Of a stretch of DNA of 22,032 nt, positions 8,671 through 15,967 are shown piece by piece. The stretch covers positions 1-22,032 of the forward strand of contig JAEZGJ010000003.1 of assembly GCA_023416965.1 (NCBI GenBank), given 5' to 3'. The notes below the pieces were generated by a model. That model did no database searches, was not told where the DNA came from, and was given only the letters and a program-made list of their open reading frames with translations. Every line of letters starts with the position of its first letter. The stretch's first letter is position 1. The DNA comes from Pseudomonadota bacterium (GTDB lineage Bacteria > Pseudomonadota > Alphaproteobacteria > Rhizobiales > Phreatobacteraceae). A program made the position numbers and the translations under genes.

Positions 8671-9840
8671 ATGAAGGCACTGACCTGGCATGGCAAAGCC
8701 GACATGCGCTGCGAGAGCGTTCCCGATCCGACGATCCAGGACGGCCGCGACGCCATCATCAAGGTCACCGCCTGCGCCATCTGCGGCTCCGACCTGCACA
8801 TCTACGGCGGCATCATTCCGGAGATGCATTCGGGCGACGTGATCGGCCACGAGACGATGGGCGAGGTGGTCGAGGTCGGCAAGGACAACAAGGCGCTGAA
8901 GGTCGGTGACCGGGTCGTCGTGCCCTTCACCATTTCCTGCGGCGAGTGCTTCTTTTGCCGGCGAGGTTTCTTCTCCGGCTGCGAGCGGACCAACCCCGAC
9001 GCCTCGAAGGCCGAGAAGCTCTGGGGCCATGCACCCGGCGGCCTGTTCGGCTATTCCCACCTCCTCGGCGGCTATGCCGGCGGCCAGGCCGAATATCTGC
9101 GCGTGCCCTTCGCCGACGTCGGGCCGATCAAGGTGCCGGACCATCTCACCGACGAGCAGGTGCTGTTCCTCTCCGACATCTTCCCCACCGGCTTCATGGC
9201 GGCCGATTTCTGCAACATTCAGAATGGCGACACGATCGCCATCTGGGGCTGCGGCCCGGTCGGCCAGATGGCGATCCGCAGTGCCTTCATGCTGGGCGCC
9301 GAGCGGGTGATCGCCGTCGACACCGTTCCTGAGCGGCTGGAACTCGCCCGCGCTTCGGGCGCCATTACCATCGATTTCATGGAGGAGGACGTCTACGACC
9401 GCATCCAGGACCTCACCCGCGGTCGCGGCGCCGACGCCTGTATCGACGCGGTCGGGACGGAAGCCGAGACGATGGCGAGCTTCGATTCTATGCTCGACCG
9501 GGTCAAGGTCGCGACCTTCATGGGCACCGACAGGCCGCACGTGCTGCGCCAGGCAATCCATTGCTGCCGCAATTTCGGAACGGTCTCGATCGTCGGCGTC
9601 TATGGCGGGTTCCTCGACAAGATCCCGATGGGCTCCGCCATCAACCGCGGCCTGACACTGCGCATGGCCCAGACCCCCGTCCAGCGCTACCTGCCGGACC
9701 TCCTGCGACGGATCGAGGAGGGGCAGATCGACCCGTCCTTCGTCATCACCCATCGCGGCACGCTGGAGGACGGCCCCGAACTCTACAAGACGTTCCGGGA
9801 GAAGAAGGACGGCTGCATCAAGGTCGTCCTGAAACCCTGA
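8671..9840 (+). CDS. Zinc-dependent alcohol/formaldehyde dehydrogenase family protein
   Basis: This 389-residue medium-chain dehydrogenase has catalytic zinc ligand candidates C38 (AICGSD) and H60-E61 (GHET). The structural zinc lobe cysteines are C90, C93, C96 and C104, and the NAD(P)-binding motif is GCGPVG (193-198). The long insert after the zinc lobe and the Ser-Asp-Ile segment (LFLSDIFPTGF) recall the glutathione-independent formaldehyde dehydrogenase/dismutase branch, but the substrate is not certain. AGGAG precedes the ATG. The downstream SDR starts 10 bases after its stop, so the two form an operon under the EcfG promoter at 8621. A role in clearing aldehydes or keeping redox balance in stress is inference. 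Confidence 0.93.
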   Translation: MKALTWHGKADMRCESVPDPTIQDGRDAIIKVTACAICGSDLHIYGGIIPEMHSGDVIGHETMGEVVEVGKDNKALKVGDRVVVPFTISCGECFFCRRGFFSGCERTNPDASKAEKLWGHAPGGLFGYSHLLGGYAGGQAEYLRVPFADVGPIKVPDHLTDEQVLFLSDIFPTGFMAADFCNIQNGDTIAIWGCGPVGQMAIRSAFMLGAERVIAVDTVPERLELARASGAITIDFMEEDVYDRIQDLTRGRGADACIDAVGTEAETMASFDSMLDRVKVATFMGTDRPHVLRQAIHCCRNFGTVSIVGVYGGFLDKIPMGSAINRGLTLRMAQTPVQRYLPDLLRRIEEGQIDPSFVITHRGTLEDGPELYKTFREKKDGCIKVVLKP

Positions 9841-9850
9841 GGAGATCTCC

Positions 9851-10636
9851 ATGGCCCACCGAAATCTCGCCGTAGTCACCGGCGCCTCCTCCGGCATCGG
9901 GCTGGAACTGGCGCGGCTCGCCGCCGACAACGCCTATGATCTGGTCATCGCCGCCGACGAGAACCTCGATGCCGTCGCGGACGAGTTGCGCGGCGCCGGC
10001 AGCGAGGTGGAGACGGTGGTGGCGGACCTCGCCACCATCGATGGCGTCGACCGGCTCTGCGCTGCGGTACGCAGTGGGGGGCGGGTTCCGGAACTCCTCA
10101 TGGCCAATGCCGGGCACGGCCTCGGCCACGCCTTCTTCGACCAGCCGGTGGCCGACTGGCGCCACGTGATCGACACCAACATCACCGGCACGATCTACCT
10201 CATCCAGCAGCTCGGGCCGGAGATGTGCGCCCAGGGCAGCGGCCGCATCCTGATCACCGGTTCCATCGCCGGCTTCATGCCTGGCACGTTCCAGGCGGTC
10301 TACAATGGCACCAAGGCCTTCATCGACTCCTTCTCCTTCGCCCTGCGGAACGAGATCAAGGATAGCGGCGTCACCGTCACGTGCCTGATGCCGGGCCCCA
10401 CCGAGACCAACTTCTTCCGCCGCGCCGACCTGATGGACACGAAGGTGGGCCAGCAGGACAAGGACGACCCGGCCTTCGTGGCGCGGGTGGGCTTCGACGC
10501 CATGATGAACGGCGAGGGCGACGTGGTGGCCGGCTGGAAGAACAAGCTGCAGACGGCGATGGCCAACATCACGCCCGCCGGGCTTCTGGCCGAGCAGCAC
10601 CGGCGCATGGCCGAACCCGGCTCGGGCAAGCGCTGA
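9851..10636 (+). CDS. Classical SDR-family NAD(P)-dependent oxidoreductase
   Basis: This 261-residue short-chain dehydrogenase has TGASSGIG (10-17), NAG (86-88), N110, S138 and the catalytic Y151-x3-K155 (YNGTK). The C-terminal part (MPGPTETNFFRRA) is common in SDRs of unknown substrate. A GGAG ribosome binding site overlaps the short gap after the alcohol dehydrogenase gene, so the two are cotranscribed and probably act on related carbonyl or alcohol substrates. An inverted repeat at 10659-10678 after the stop may end the transcript. It also overlaps the next promoter. Confidence 0.92.
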   Translation: MAHRNLAVVTGASSGIGLELARLAADNAYDLVIAADENLDAVADELRGAGSEVETVVADLATIDGVDRLCAAVRSGGRVPELLMANAGHGLGHAFFDQPVADWRHVIDTNITGTIYLIQQLGPEMCAQGSGRILITGSIAGFMPGTFQAVYNGTKAFIDSFSFALRNEIKDSGVTVTCLMPGPTETNFFRRADLMDTKVGQQDKDDPAFVARVGFDAMMNGEGDVVAGWKNKLQTAMANITPAGLLAEQHRRMAEPGSGKR

Positions 10637-10653
10637 GGGCGGAGATCGCCAAA

Positions 10654-10678
10654 GGAACAACCGGGTTCCGGCCCGGTT
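10654..10678 (+). promoter_or_regulatory. EcfG promoter for the FAD-Rieske gene, containing an inverted repeat
   Basis: GGAAC (10654-10658), a 16-base spacer and GGTT (10675-10678). AACCGGG (10659-10665) and CCCGGTT (10672-10678) form a perfect inverted repeat that fills the spacer and the -10. This could double as the terminator of the preceding operon. The predicted transcript has a long leader before the ATG at 10853. Confidence 0.75.
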
Positions 10679-10730
10679 GACGCTCGCATGCCGGAGCCGT
10701 CGGGCAGACCATCGCCACGATCCGCCATGC

Positions 10731-10789
10731 TTCCCCCCGCGAGCCCTGCCGAGCCCGGATGTAAGGTGGGCAGGGTCGCCCGGGGGGAA
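10731..10789 (+). promoter_or_regulatory. Long stem-loop in the leader of the FAD-Rieske gene
   Basis: TTCCCCCCG (10731-10739) pairs with CGGGGGGAA (10781-10789), CGA (10740-10742) with TCG (10776-10778), and CCCTGCC (10744-10750) with GGCAGGG (10769-10775). That gives 19 base pairs with two small bulges and an 18-base loop. It lies between the EcfG promoter and the start codon. It matches no riboswitch class I know. It may stabilise the RNA or control translation. Confidence 0.65.
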
Positions 10790-10852
10790 AAGCGCAACCG
10801 CCGAGCCTTCACGTCTCCCGCGTGCGTTCGGCCCCCAGGGAGACCGGCCGCC

Positions 10853-12391
10853 ATGAACGTGATCGCGGAGAGCAGCACGTCCGTCTGGATGGATGTGGAG
10901 GTCGCGCCGGGCGCCACGCCGCTGGCCGGTGACACCTCCGCCGACGTCGCCGTCGTGGGCAGCGGCATTGCCGGGCTCTCGACAGCCTATGAACTCATGC
11001 TCGCCGGCTTCTCCGTGGTGGTGCTCGACCGCGGCGCCATCGCCGGAGGGATGACCTCGCGCACCACGGCCCATCTCGCGCCCATCTGCGACGACGGACT
11101 GTCCGATCTCCTGTCCAGGCGGGGGGCCGAGCTCGCCCGCGGTTTCCAGGCGAGCCAGGCCGCCGCAGTCGACCGCATCGAGCAGATCCAGCAACGGCTG
11201 GCGATCGATTGCGATTTCCGCCGGCTGCCGGCCTTCCTCTTCCTCGATCCGGAGAGCGACGAGAGCGTTCTCGACGACGAGGTCTCCGCGGCGCAGGAGA
11301 TCGGCGTCTCGGTCGACCGCGGTACGGGCCTGCCGCTGCGCAGCCTCACCGGGCGGCCCTATCTGCGCTATCCGCGGCAGGCGACGTTCCATCCGCTGAA
11401 ATACCTCCGCGGTCTCGCCGAGGCCCTCGTGGCGGAGAACTGCCGCATCCATCCCTTCACGCCCGTGATGGAGGTGGCGGAGGAGGCGGACGGTGTGCGC
11501 CTGTCGACCGAGGGCGGCCACACCGTCACCGCGAAATTTGCGGTCGTCGCCACCAATTCGCCGATCCACGACATGGTCGCCCTGCACACCAAGCAGGCGC
11601 CCTACCGGACCTATGCCATGGGCTTCGCGATTGCGCGGGGCCTCCTCGAGGACGCGCACTACTGGGACACGGCCGATCCCTATCACTATGTGCGACTTGT
11701 CTCCGGCGCTGCCGGTGGCGGCGAGCCCGACATCCTCATCGTCGGCGGCGAGGACCACAAATCCGGCGAGGCCGACGATGCCGGCGAACGCTTCAACCGG
11801 CTGGAGGGATGGATCCGCGCGCTCCTGCCGGATCTCGGCCCGGAGCGATTCCGCTGGTCGGGGCAGGTGATGGACACGCTCGATTACTGCGGCTTCATCG
11901 GACCGGAGGGGGGCAGTCGGCGGGTCTTTGTCGCCACCGGGGATTCAGGGCAGGGCATGACCCACGGGGTCGTCGCAAGCCTGCTCATATCCGACCTCAT
12001 CGCCGGCCGGTCCACCCCCTTCGCGGCGGTCTATGATCCCGACCGGAAGCCAGCGAAGGCGGCGACGACCTATATCAGCGAGAACCTGACCGCCGTGACG
12101 AACATGGCGCGCTACCTCGTGCCGGGCGAGGTCTCTTCCGTCGAAGACCTGGAACCGGGACAGGGCGCCATCATCCGCGACGGCCTGAAGAAGATCGCCG
12201 CCTACAAGGCCCCCGACGGCACGATCTACGAGCGGTCGGCGGTCTGCACTCATCTCGGCTGCCACCTGTCCTGGAACAGTTTCGAACAGTGCTGGGACTG
12301 CCCCTGCCACGGCTCGCAGTTCGCGCCCGACGGTGCGGTGCTGAACGGGCCCGCCATCTCGCCGCTGGCCGCGGTGGAGCGCGGCGGCTGA
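10853..12391 (+). CDS. FAD-dependent oxidoreductase with C-terminal Rieske [2Fe-2S] domain
   Basis: The 512-residue product joins an N-terminal DAO-type flavin domain (GSGIAG at 36-41, then TSRTTAHLAP typical of this subfamily) to a C-terminal Rieske domain. The cluster ligands are C465 and H467 (CTH) and C483 and H486 (CPCH). C470 and C485 are positioned for the disulfide. Electron transfer between flavin and Rieske centre in one chain is expected, but the substrate is unknown. I chose the ATG at 10853 because GGGAG precedes it and the Rossmann region follows. The frame is open back to an ATG at 10688, only 9 bases after the EcfG -10, but that extra part is Pro/Arg/Ser-rich and overlaps the stem-loop. 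The gene appears to stand alone under its own stress promoter. Confidence 0.93.
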   Translation: MNVIAESSTSVWMDVEVAPGATPLAGDTSADVAVVGSGIAGLSTAYELMLAGFSVVVLDRGAIAGGMTSRTTAHLAPICDDGLSDLLSRRGAELARGFQASQAAAVDRIEQIQQRLAIDCDFRRLPAFLFLDPESDESVLDDEVSAAQEIGVSVDRGTGLPLRSLTGRPYLRYPRQATFHPLKYLRGLAEALVAENCRIHPFTPVMEVAEEADGVRLSTEGGHTVTAKFAVVATNSPIHDMVALHTKQAPYRTYAMGFAIARGLLEDAHYWDTADPYHYVRLVSGAAGGGEPDILIVGGEDHKSGEADDAGERFNRLEGWIRALLPDLGPERFRWSGQVMDTLDYCGFIGPEGGSRRVFVATGDSGQGMTHGVVASLLISDLIAGRSTPFAAVYDPDRKPAKAATTYISENLTAVTNMARYLVPGEVSSVEDLEPGQGAIIRDGLKKIAAYKAPDGTIYERSAVCTHLGCHLSWNSFEQCWDCPCHGSQFAPDGAVLNGPAISPLAAVERGG

Positions 12392-12401
12392 GGCCGCCAA
12401 A

Positions 12402-12427
12402 GGAACGTCCCCGCCCGCATCGGGGTT
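12402..12427 (+). promoter_or_regulatory. EcfG promoter for the two membrane-protein genes
   Basis: GGAAC (12402-12406), a 17-base spacer and GGTT (12424-12427), 35 bases before the ATG at 12463. CCCCG (12409-12413) and CGGGG (12421-12425) form an inverted repeat within the promoter, similar in placement to the one at 10659-10678. Confidence 0.77.
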
Positions 12428-12462
12428 GGCTGAGGGCATCACCGACAGCCGAAGGGGCCTCC

Positions 12463-12906
12463 ATGTCCACGCTTCTCTCCCGGATCCTGATGACGGGCAC
12501 TGCCGCCAGCCTCACGACGGCCGGCGTTCTCGGCCTCCTCGCTCGAGCGGAGGGGCGCGATGCGGTCCAGCCGGTCAATGCCACCAGCCACTGGCTTCAC
12601 GGGGAGGGCGCTGGGCACTCGCGGGCCGTGGACGCGAGCCACACGTTCCTCGGCTTTGCGACCCATTACGCAGCCTCCATGCTCTGGGGCGCGCTATTCC
12701 AGCGGCTGCGCCAAGCCCGCCCCGATCGCTCGCCGCTGGTGGACGCGCTCGGCGTATCGGCACTCGCCGCCGTCGTCGACTATGCCGTGGTGCCGAAGCG
12801 GCTGACGCCGGGCTGGGAGGAGGTGGTCTCACCGGCCTCGATCGCCGTCACCTACGCGGCGATGACGCTCGCCTTCCTCGCCACCTGCCCGCGCCGGGCA
12901 CGGTGA
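12463..12906 (+). CDS. Small integral membrane protein of unknown function
   Basis: This 147-residue protein has about four hydrophobic segments (near 12-27, 63-79, 96-110 and 124-140). A polar stretch, NATSHWLHGEGAG, holds two histidines, and a second pair of histidines flanks FLGFATHYAAS. I do not recognise a named family. AAGGGG before the ATG supports the start, and a longer upstream frame overlaps the Rieske gene and is unlikely. It is the first gene after the EcfG promoter at 12402, and the next gene starts 7 bases after its stop, so the two are cotranscribed and may work together at the inner membrane. Confidence 0.82.
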   Translation: MSTLLSRILMTGTAASLTTAGVLGLLARAEGRDAVQPVNATSHWLHGEGAGHSRAVDASHTFLGFATHYAASMLWGALFQRLRQARPDRSPLVDALGVSALAAVVDYAVVPKRLTPGWEEVVSPASIAVTYAAMTLAFLATCPRRAR

Positions 12907-12913
12907 GCCCGTC

Positions 12914-13414
12914 ATGTCGATCGGTGGCAAACTCGTTCTCAGCGGCCTGGCCGGCTTCGTCGCGACGCTGCCCATGACCGCGGCCATGTCGCGCCTCCAC
13001 GCCCGCCTGCCGCGGCGCGAACGCTATCCGCTGCCGCCGCGCGAGATCAGCGAGAGCCTTCCCGCCTTCGGCCTGCCGCCCTCGGTGGCGACGCTCGCCT
13101 ATCACTTTCTCTACGGGGCAGCCGCAGGCAGCCTCTTCGCGGCGCTATCCGACCGGCGGGACCCGCTGACGGGCGCCGTCTTCGGCGTGGCGGTGTGGGG
13201 CGCGAGCTATCTCGGCTGGATTCCGGCGGCGCGGATTCTCGCCTTCGGCAGCCGCCATCCCGCGCGCCGCAACAGCCTGATGCTGGCGGCCCATCTGGTG
13301 TGGGGCGCGGCACTGGCGGCGGGCCTGAAGGAGCTGGAGGCCGCGCGCCGCAGCGCCTTCTCGCTGTCGCGGAGCGACCATCCCGGGCTCGAGGACAGGA
13401 AAGGCCGGCGGTGA
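12914..13414 (+). CDS. Second small integral membrane protein of unknown function
   Basis: The 166-residue product opens with a hydrophobic glycine/alanine-rich segment (LVLSGLAGFVATLPMTAAM). A basic cytoplasmic-like loop follows (RLPRRERYPLPPREI), then two or three more membrane spans (about 60-78, 86-103 and 122-136) and a charged tail. The layout is that of a small permease-like or scaffold membrane protein. I cannot name the family with confidence. It follows the previous membrane-protein gene by 7 bases in the same stress-controlled unit. Its 3' end lies in a nested inverted repeat shared with the convergent UDP-galactopyranose mutase gene. Confidence 0.82.
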   Translation: MSIGGKLVLSGLAGFVATLPMTAAMSRLHARLPRRERYPLPPREISESLPAFGLPPSVATLAYHFLYGAAAGSLFAALSDRRDPLTGAVFGVAVWGASYLGWIPAARILAFGSRHPARRNSLMLAAHLVWGAALAAGLKELEAARRSAFSLSRSDHPGLEDRKGRR

Positions 13415-13435
13415 CGGTGCGCCGCCGATCCTGTC
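13394..13435. terminator. Nested inverted repeat between convergent genes
   Basis: GACAGGA (13394-13400) pairs with TCCTGTC (13429-13435), and inside it GGCGG (13407-13411) pairs with CCGCC (13422-13426). The structure spans the stop codon of the plus-strand membrane protein gene and reaches that of the minus-strand mutase gene, so it could act as a two-way terminator. There is no T-run on either side. Confidence 0.5.
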
Positions 13436-14603
13436 AGGGACCGGCGGGCATCTCCGCCATGGCGCCGTTCCATGATCGGCCGGCGCCCGGCGTCGTGTCC
13501 TCGCGCGGCACCTTCTCGTCGATGCGGCGGAACGTGGCGAGCGCCTGCCCCACGACCTGGTCCATGTTGTAATACCGATAGGTGGCGAGACGGCCGACGA
13601 ACCACACGTCGGGGGTCGCCCGTGCCAGGGCGTCATAGAGGCCGTAGCGCTCCTGGTTCTCCGGCCGCGGCACCGGATAGTAGGGGTCGCCGTCGGCGGT
13701 CGGATATTCGTAGGTGATGGCCGTCTTCGGGTGCTCCTGGCCGGTCAGGTACTTGTATTCCGTGACGCGGGTGAAATCCTCGGTCTGCGGATAGTTCACC
13801 ACGCCCACGCTCTGGTGGCGCGGCGTGTCCAGCGTCACATGTTCGAAGCGCAGGGAGCGATAGGGCAGCCGGCCGAAACGGAAGTCGAAATACTCGTCGA
13901 TCTGCCCGGTATAGATCACCCGCCTGTGCGGGATCAGGTGGCGGATGTCCCGGTAGTCCGCCTGCACCATGACCGTGATGTTCGGGTGGGCGACCATCGC
14001 CTGGAACATGCGGGTGTAGCCGTGCTCCGGCATGACCTGGTGCTTGTCGGCGAAGTAGCGGTCGTCCGTGTCGGTGCGGGTGGGAACGCGGGCGGTCACG
14101 GACTTGTCGAGCTCGGAGGGGTCGAGGCCCCATTGCTTGCGGGTGTAGCCGCGGAAGAACTTCTCATAGAGCTCACGCCCCACCTTGCTGACCACCACGT
14201 CTTCGGAGGTCTCGATCCGCTCCACAGGCTCGGCGCGGGCGGCGAGCCAGGTCTCCATCTCCTCGTCGGTACCGAGCGACAGGCCGTAGAGCCGGTTGAC
14301 GGTGGTGCGGTTGATGGGAATCGGAACGAGCTGCCCGTCGACCTCCCCCAGGACCCGGTGCGTGTAGTCCCGCCAGGTGGTGAACTGCGACAGGTAGTCG
14401 AGGACCATGTCCGAGTTGGTGTGGAAGATGTGGGGCCCGTATTCGTGGATCAGCAGGCCCTCCTCGTTGTAGCGGTCATAGGCGTTGCCGCCGATATGCG
14501 GACGCCGGTCGACGATGAGGACGCGCTCGCCACGCTGCGTGGCGAGACGTTCGGCGAGGACGCAACCGGCGAAGCCGGCCCCCACCACCAGCCAATCAAA
14601 CAT
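13434..14603 (-). CDS. glf: UDP-galactopyranose mutase
   Basis: This 389-residue flavoenzyme interconverts UDP-galactopyranose and UDP-galactofuranose, the donor for galactofuranose in surface polysaccharides and glycolipids. The FAD motif GAGFAG (8-13), HIGGNAYD (36-43), HIFHT (58-62) and RKQW (155-158) are present. So is the C-terminal GRLATYRYYNMDQ block, which contributes active-site tyrosines and flavin contacts. Length is typical. It lies 100 bases downstream of the glycosyltransferase gene on the same strand, so the two probably form an operon read from the EcfG promoter at 15847-15872. That makes galactofuranose production likely to be stress-inducible here. Confidence 0.95.
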   Translation of the reverse strand: MFDWLVVGAGFAGCVLAERLATQRGERVLIVDRRPHIGGNAYDRYNEEGLLIHEYGPHIFHTNSDMVLDYLSQFTTWRDYTHRVLGEVDGQLVPIPINRTTVNRLYGLSLGTDEEMETWLAARAEPVERIETSEDVVVSKVGRELYEKFFRGYTRKQWGLDPSELDKSVTARVPTRTDTDDRYFADKHQVMPEHGYTRMFQAMVAHPNITVMVQADYRDIRHLIPHRRVIYTGQIDEYFDFRFGRLPYRSLRFEHVTLDTPRHQSVGVVNYPQTEDFTRVTEYKYLTGQEHPKTAITYEYPTADGDPYYPVPRPENQERYGLYDALARATPDVWFVGRLATYRYYNMDQVVGQALATFRRIDEKVPREDTTPGAGRSWNGAMAEMPAGP

Positions 14604-14703
14604 GGACCGTTTCCCCGATCAGGGCGGGGCGCGACCTGCCGCGGAGGTCGACGGGCTGGCGCCGCGCCTGGAGCGTGCCCTGGATATGACGCTGCATGCC
14701 GGC

Positions 14704-15771
14704 CTAGGTCTGGTTCCAGGACATGCCGGCGAGGTGCGCGTCGACGGCCGCGAGCCAGGGCTCGCGAGGCCGGCTGCTCAGCCGGTCGAGGCCTTCGGCG
14801 AGGCCGGCCGCGTCGGAGATGATGTCGACGAGGCCACTCTCGCCATAGGGAGAGATCACGTCAGCGATGGCGGTGGAGAGCACAGGCAGGCCGGCAGCGA
14901 GGAATTCGGGAGTCTTGGTGGGGCTGATGAAGCGGGTGGATTCGTTCAGCGCGAAAGGCATCAGGCCGACGTCCCAGCCGCCGAGATAGGCGGGAAGCTC
15001 GCGGTAGGACTTGCCGCCGAGCCAGTGGATATTCGCGGCCCTCGGCAGGCTCGCCGGGTCGATCTTCACCACGGGACCGATCATCACGAACTGCCAGTCT
15101 GGCCGCAGCCGCGCCGTCTCGGCCACGAGGTCGAGATCCATGCGTTCGTCGATGACGCCAAAGAAGCCGGCCCGCGGACCGCCGATGACGGCCTGGTCGG
15201 CGGGCTCCGCCGGCGTGCGCCGCGCCTGATCGAAATGGGCGACGTCGATGCTCGACGGGAAGGGATGGACATTGCGATGGCGGCGCCGCTTGGCGGCATA
15301 GAGGCTCATGCCGCCGATGAAGACCATGTCGGCGCGGGAGAAGAGTTCGGCCTCGAGGTCGAGAAGGCGCGGCGGCGCGCCGCGAAAGGCGGAGAGCTCG
15401 TCCATATTGTCGTAAACGACCGCGTCGGCTTCCAGTCCGCGGCTGAAGGCCATGGCCATCGGCGTGTAGTACCAGAGAATCCTTTGCCGGCTAGACGGCG
15501 GCAGGATCGGTTCCAGAAGTTCTGCGATCATGGACGCCGCTGCATCCTCGTCTGCCGGGGGCAGGACCGGGACGATGACGGTGACGCCCTCGGGACGGCG
15601 GCTCGCGCGCAACTGCGGCCAGGCGCCGTCCTCGAAGAGAGGCTCTTCGATGAAGTAAACGTCATGGTCCAGTGCAGCGCGCGACAGAAGATGCTGCGGT
15701 CTCTGAAAGACAAAATCCCACCGCAGGTGGGAAAAGCACACGAGCTGGGGGCGGCGATTGATGGCGTTCAT
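14704..15771 (-). CDS. GT4-like glycosyltransferase
   Basis: This 355-residue GT-B fold glycosyltransferase starts with FSHLRWDFVFQRPQHLL, a hallmark of a group related to TuaH-type enzymes. Its C-terminal donor-binding half contains GFFGVIDERMDL and the family motif SPTKTPEFLAAGLPVLST. It is expected to be cytoplasmic or membrane-associated. Acceptor and donor are unknown, but the adjacent UDP-galactopyranose mutase suggests galactofuranose transfer as one option. The ATG at 15786 is possible. I chose 15771 because AGAAGG stands before it and the conserved start follows. It is the first gene of a unit with glf and has an EcfG promoter 75 bases upstream. Confidence 0.9.
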   Translation of the reverse strand: MNAINRRPQLVCFSHLRWDFVFQRPQHLLSRAALDHDVYFIEEPLFEDGAWPQLRASRRPEGVTVIVPVLPPADEDAAASMIAELLEPILPPSSRQRILWYYTPMAMAFSRGLEADAVVYDNMDELSAFRGAPPRLLDLEAELFSRADMVFIGGMSLYAAKRRRHRNVHPFPSSIDVAHFDQARRTPAEPADQAVIGGPRAGFFGVIDERMDLDLVAETARLRPDWQFVMIGPVVKIDPASLPRAANIHWLGGKSYRELPAYLGGWDVGLMPFALNESTRFISPTKTPEFLAAGLPVLSTAIADVISPYGESGLVDIISDAAGLAEGLDRLSSRPREPWLAAVDAHLAGMSWNQT

Positions 15772-15846
15772 GCGCAACCTTCTCATTCACTACAGCTGTC
15801 ACTTGGATGATCCGGTCGCGGGGCTGTGGTCCTCGGCCGTGAGATG

Positions 15847-15872
15847 AACGGGCGGCCTTACGGCGCAGTTCC
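15847..15872 (-). promoter_or_regulatory. EcfG promoter for the glycosyltransferase-glf operon
   Basis: Read on the minus strand, GGAAC (15872-15868), a 17-base spacer and CGTT (15850-15847) match the consensus exactly. It is divergent from the EcfG promoter at 15931-15955 that serves the glycoside hydrolase gene. Confidence 0.87.
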
Positions 15873-15930
15873 TATTGGCGCTGAGCCGCAGCGGCTCCTG
15901 CCGCCCGCGATTCTCCCCGGGCGGCAAAAA

Positions 15931-15955
15931 GGAACAGGCCGCCGGGGGGCTTGTT
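15931..15955 (+). promoter_or_regulatory. EcfG promoter for the glycoside hydrolase gene
   Basis: GGAAC (15931-15935), a 16-base spacer and TGTT (15952-15955). The first -10 base differs from the usual C, but the invariant GTT is present. It is preceded by an A-run (AAAAAGGAAC), as often seen in EcfG promoters. Confidence 0.72.
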
Positions 15956-15967
15956 GTCGGGGGATCC

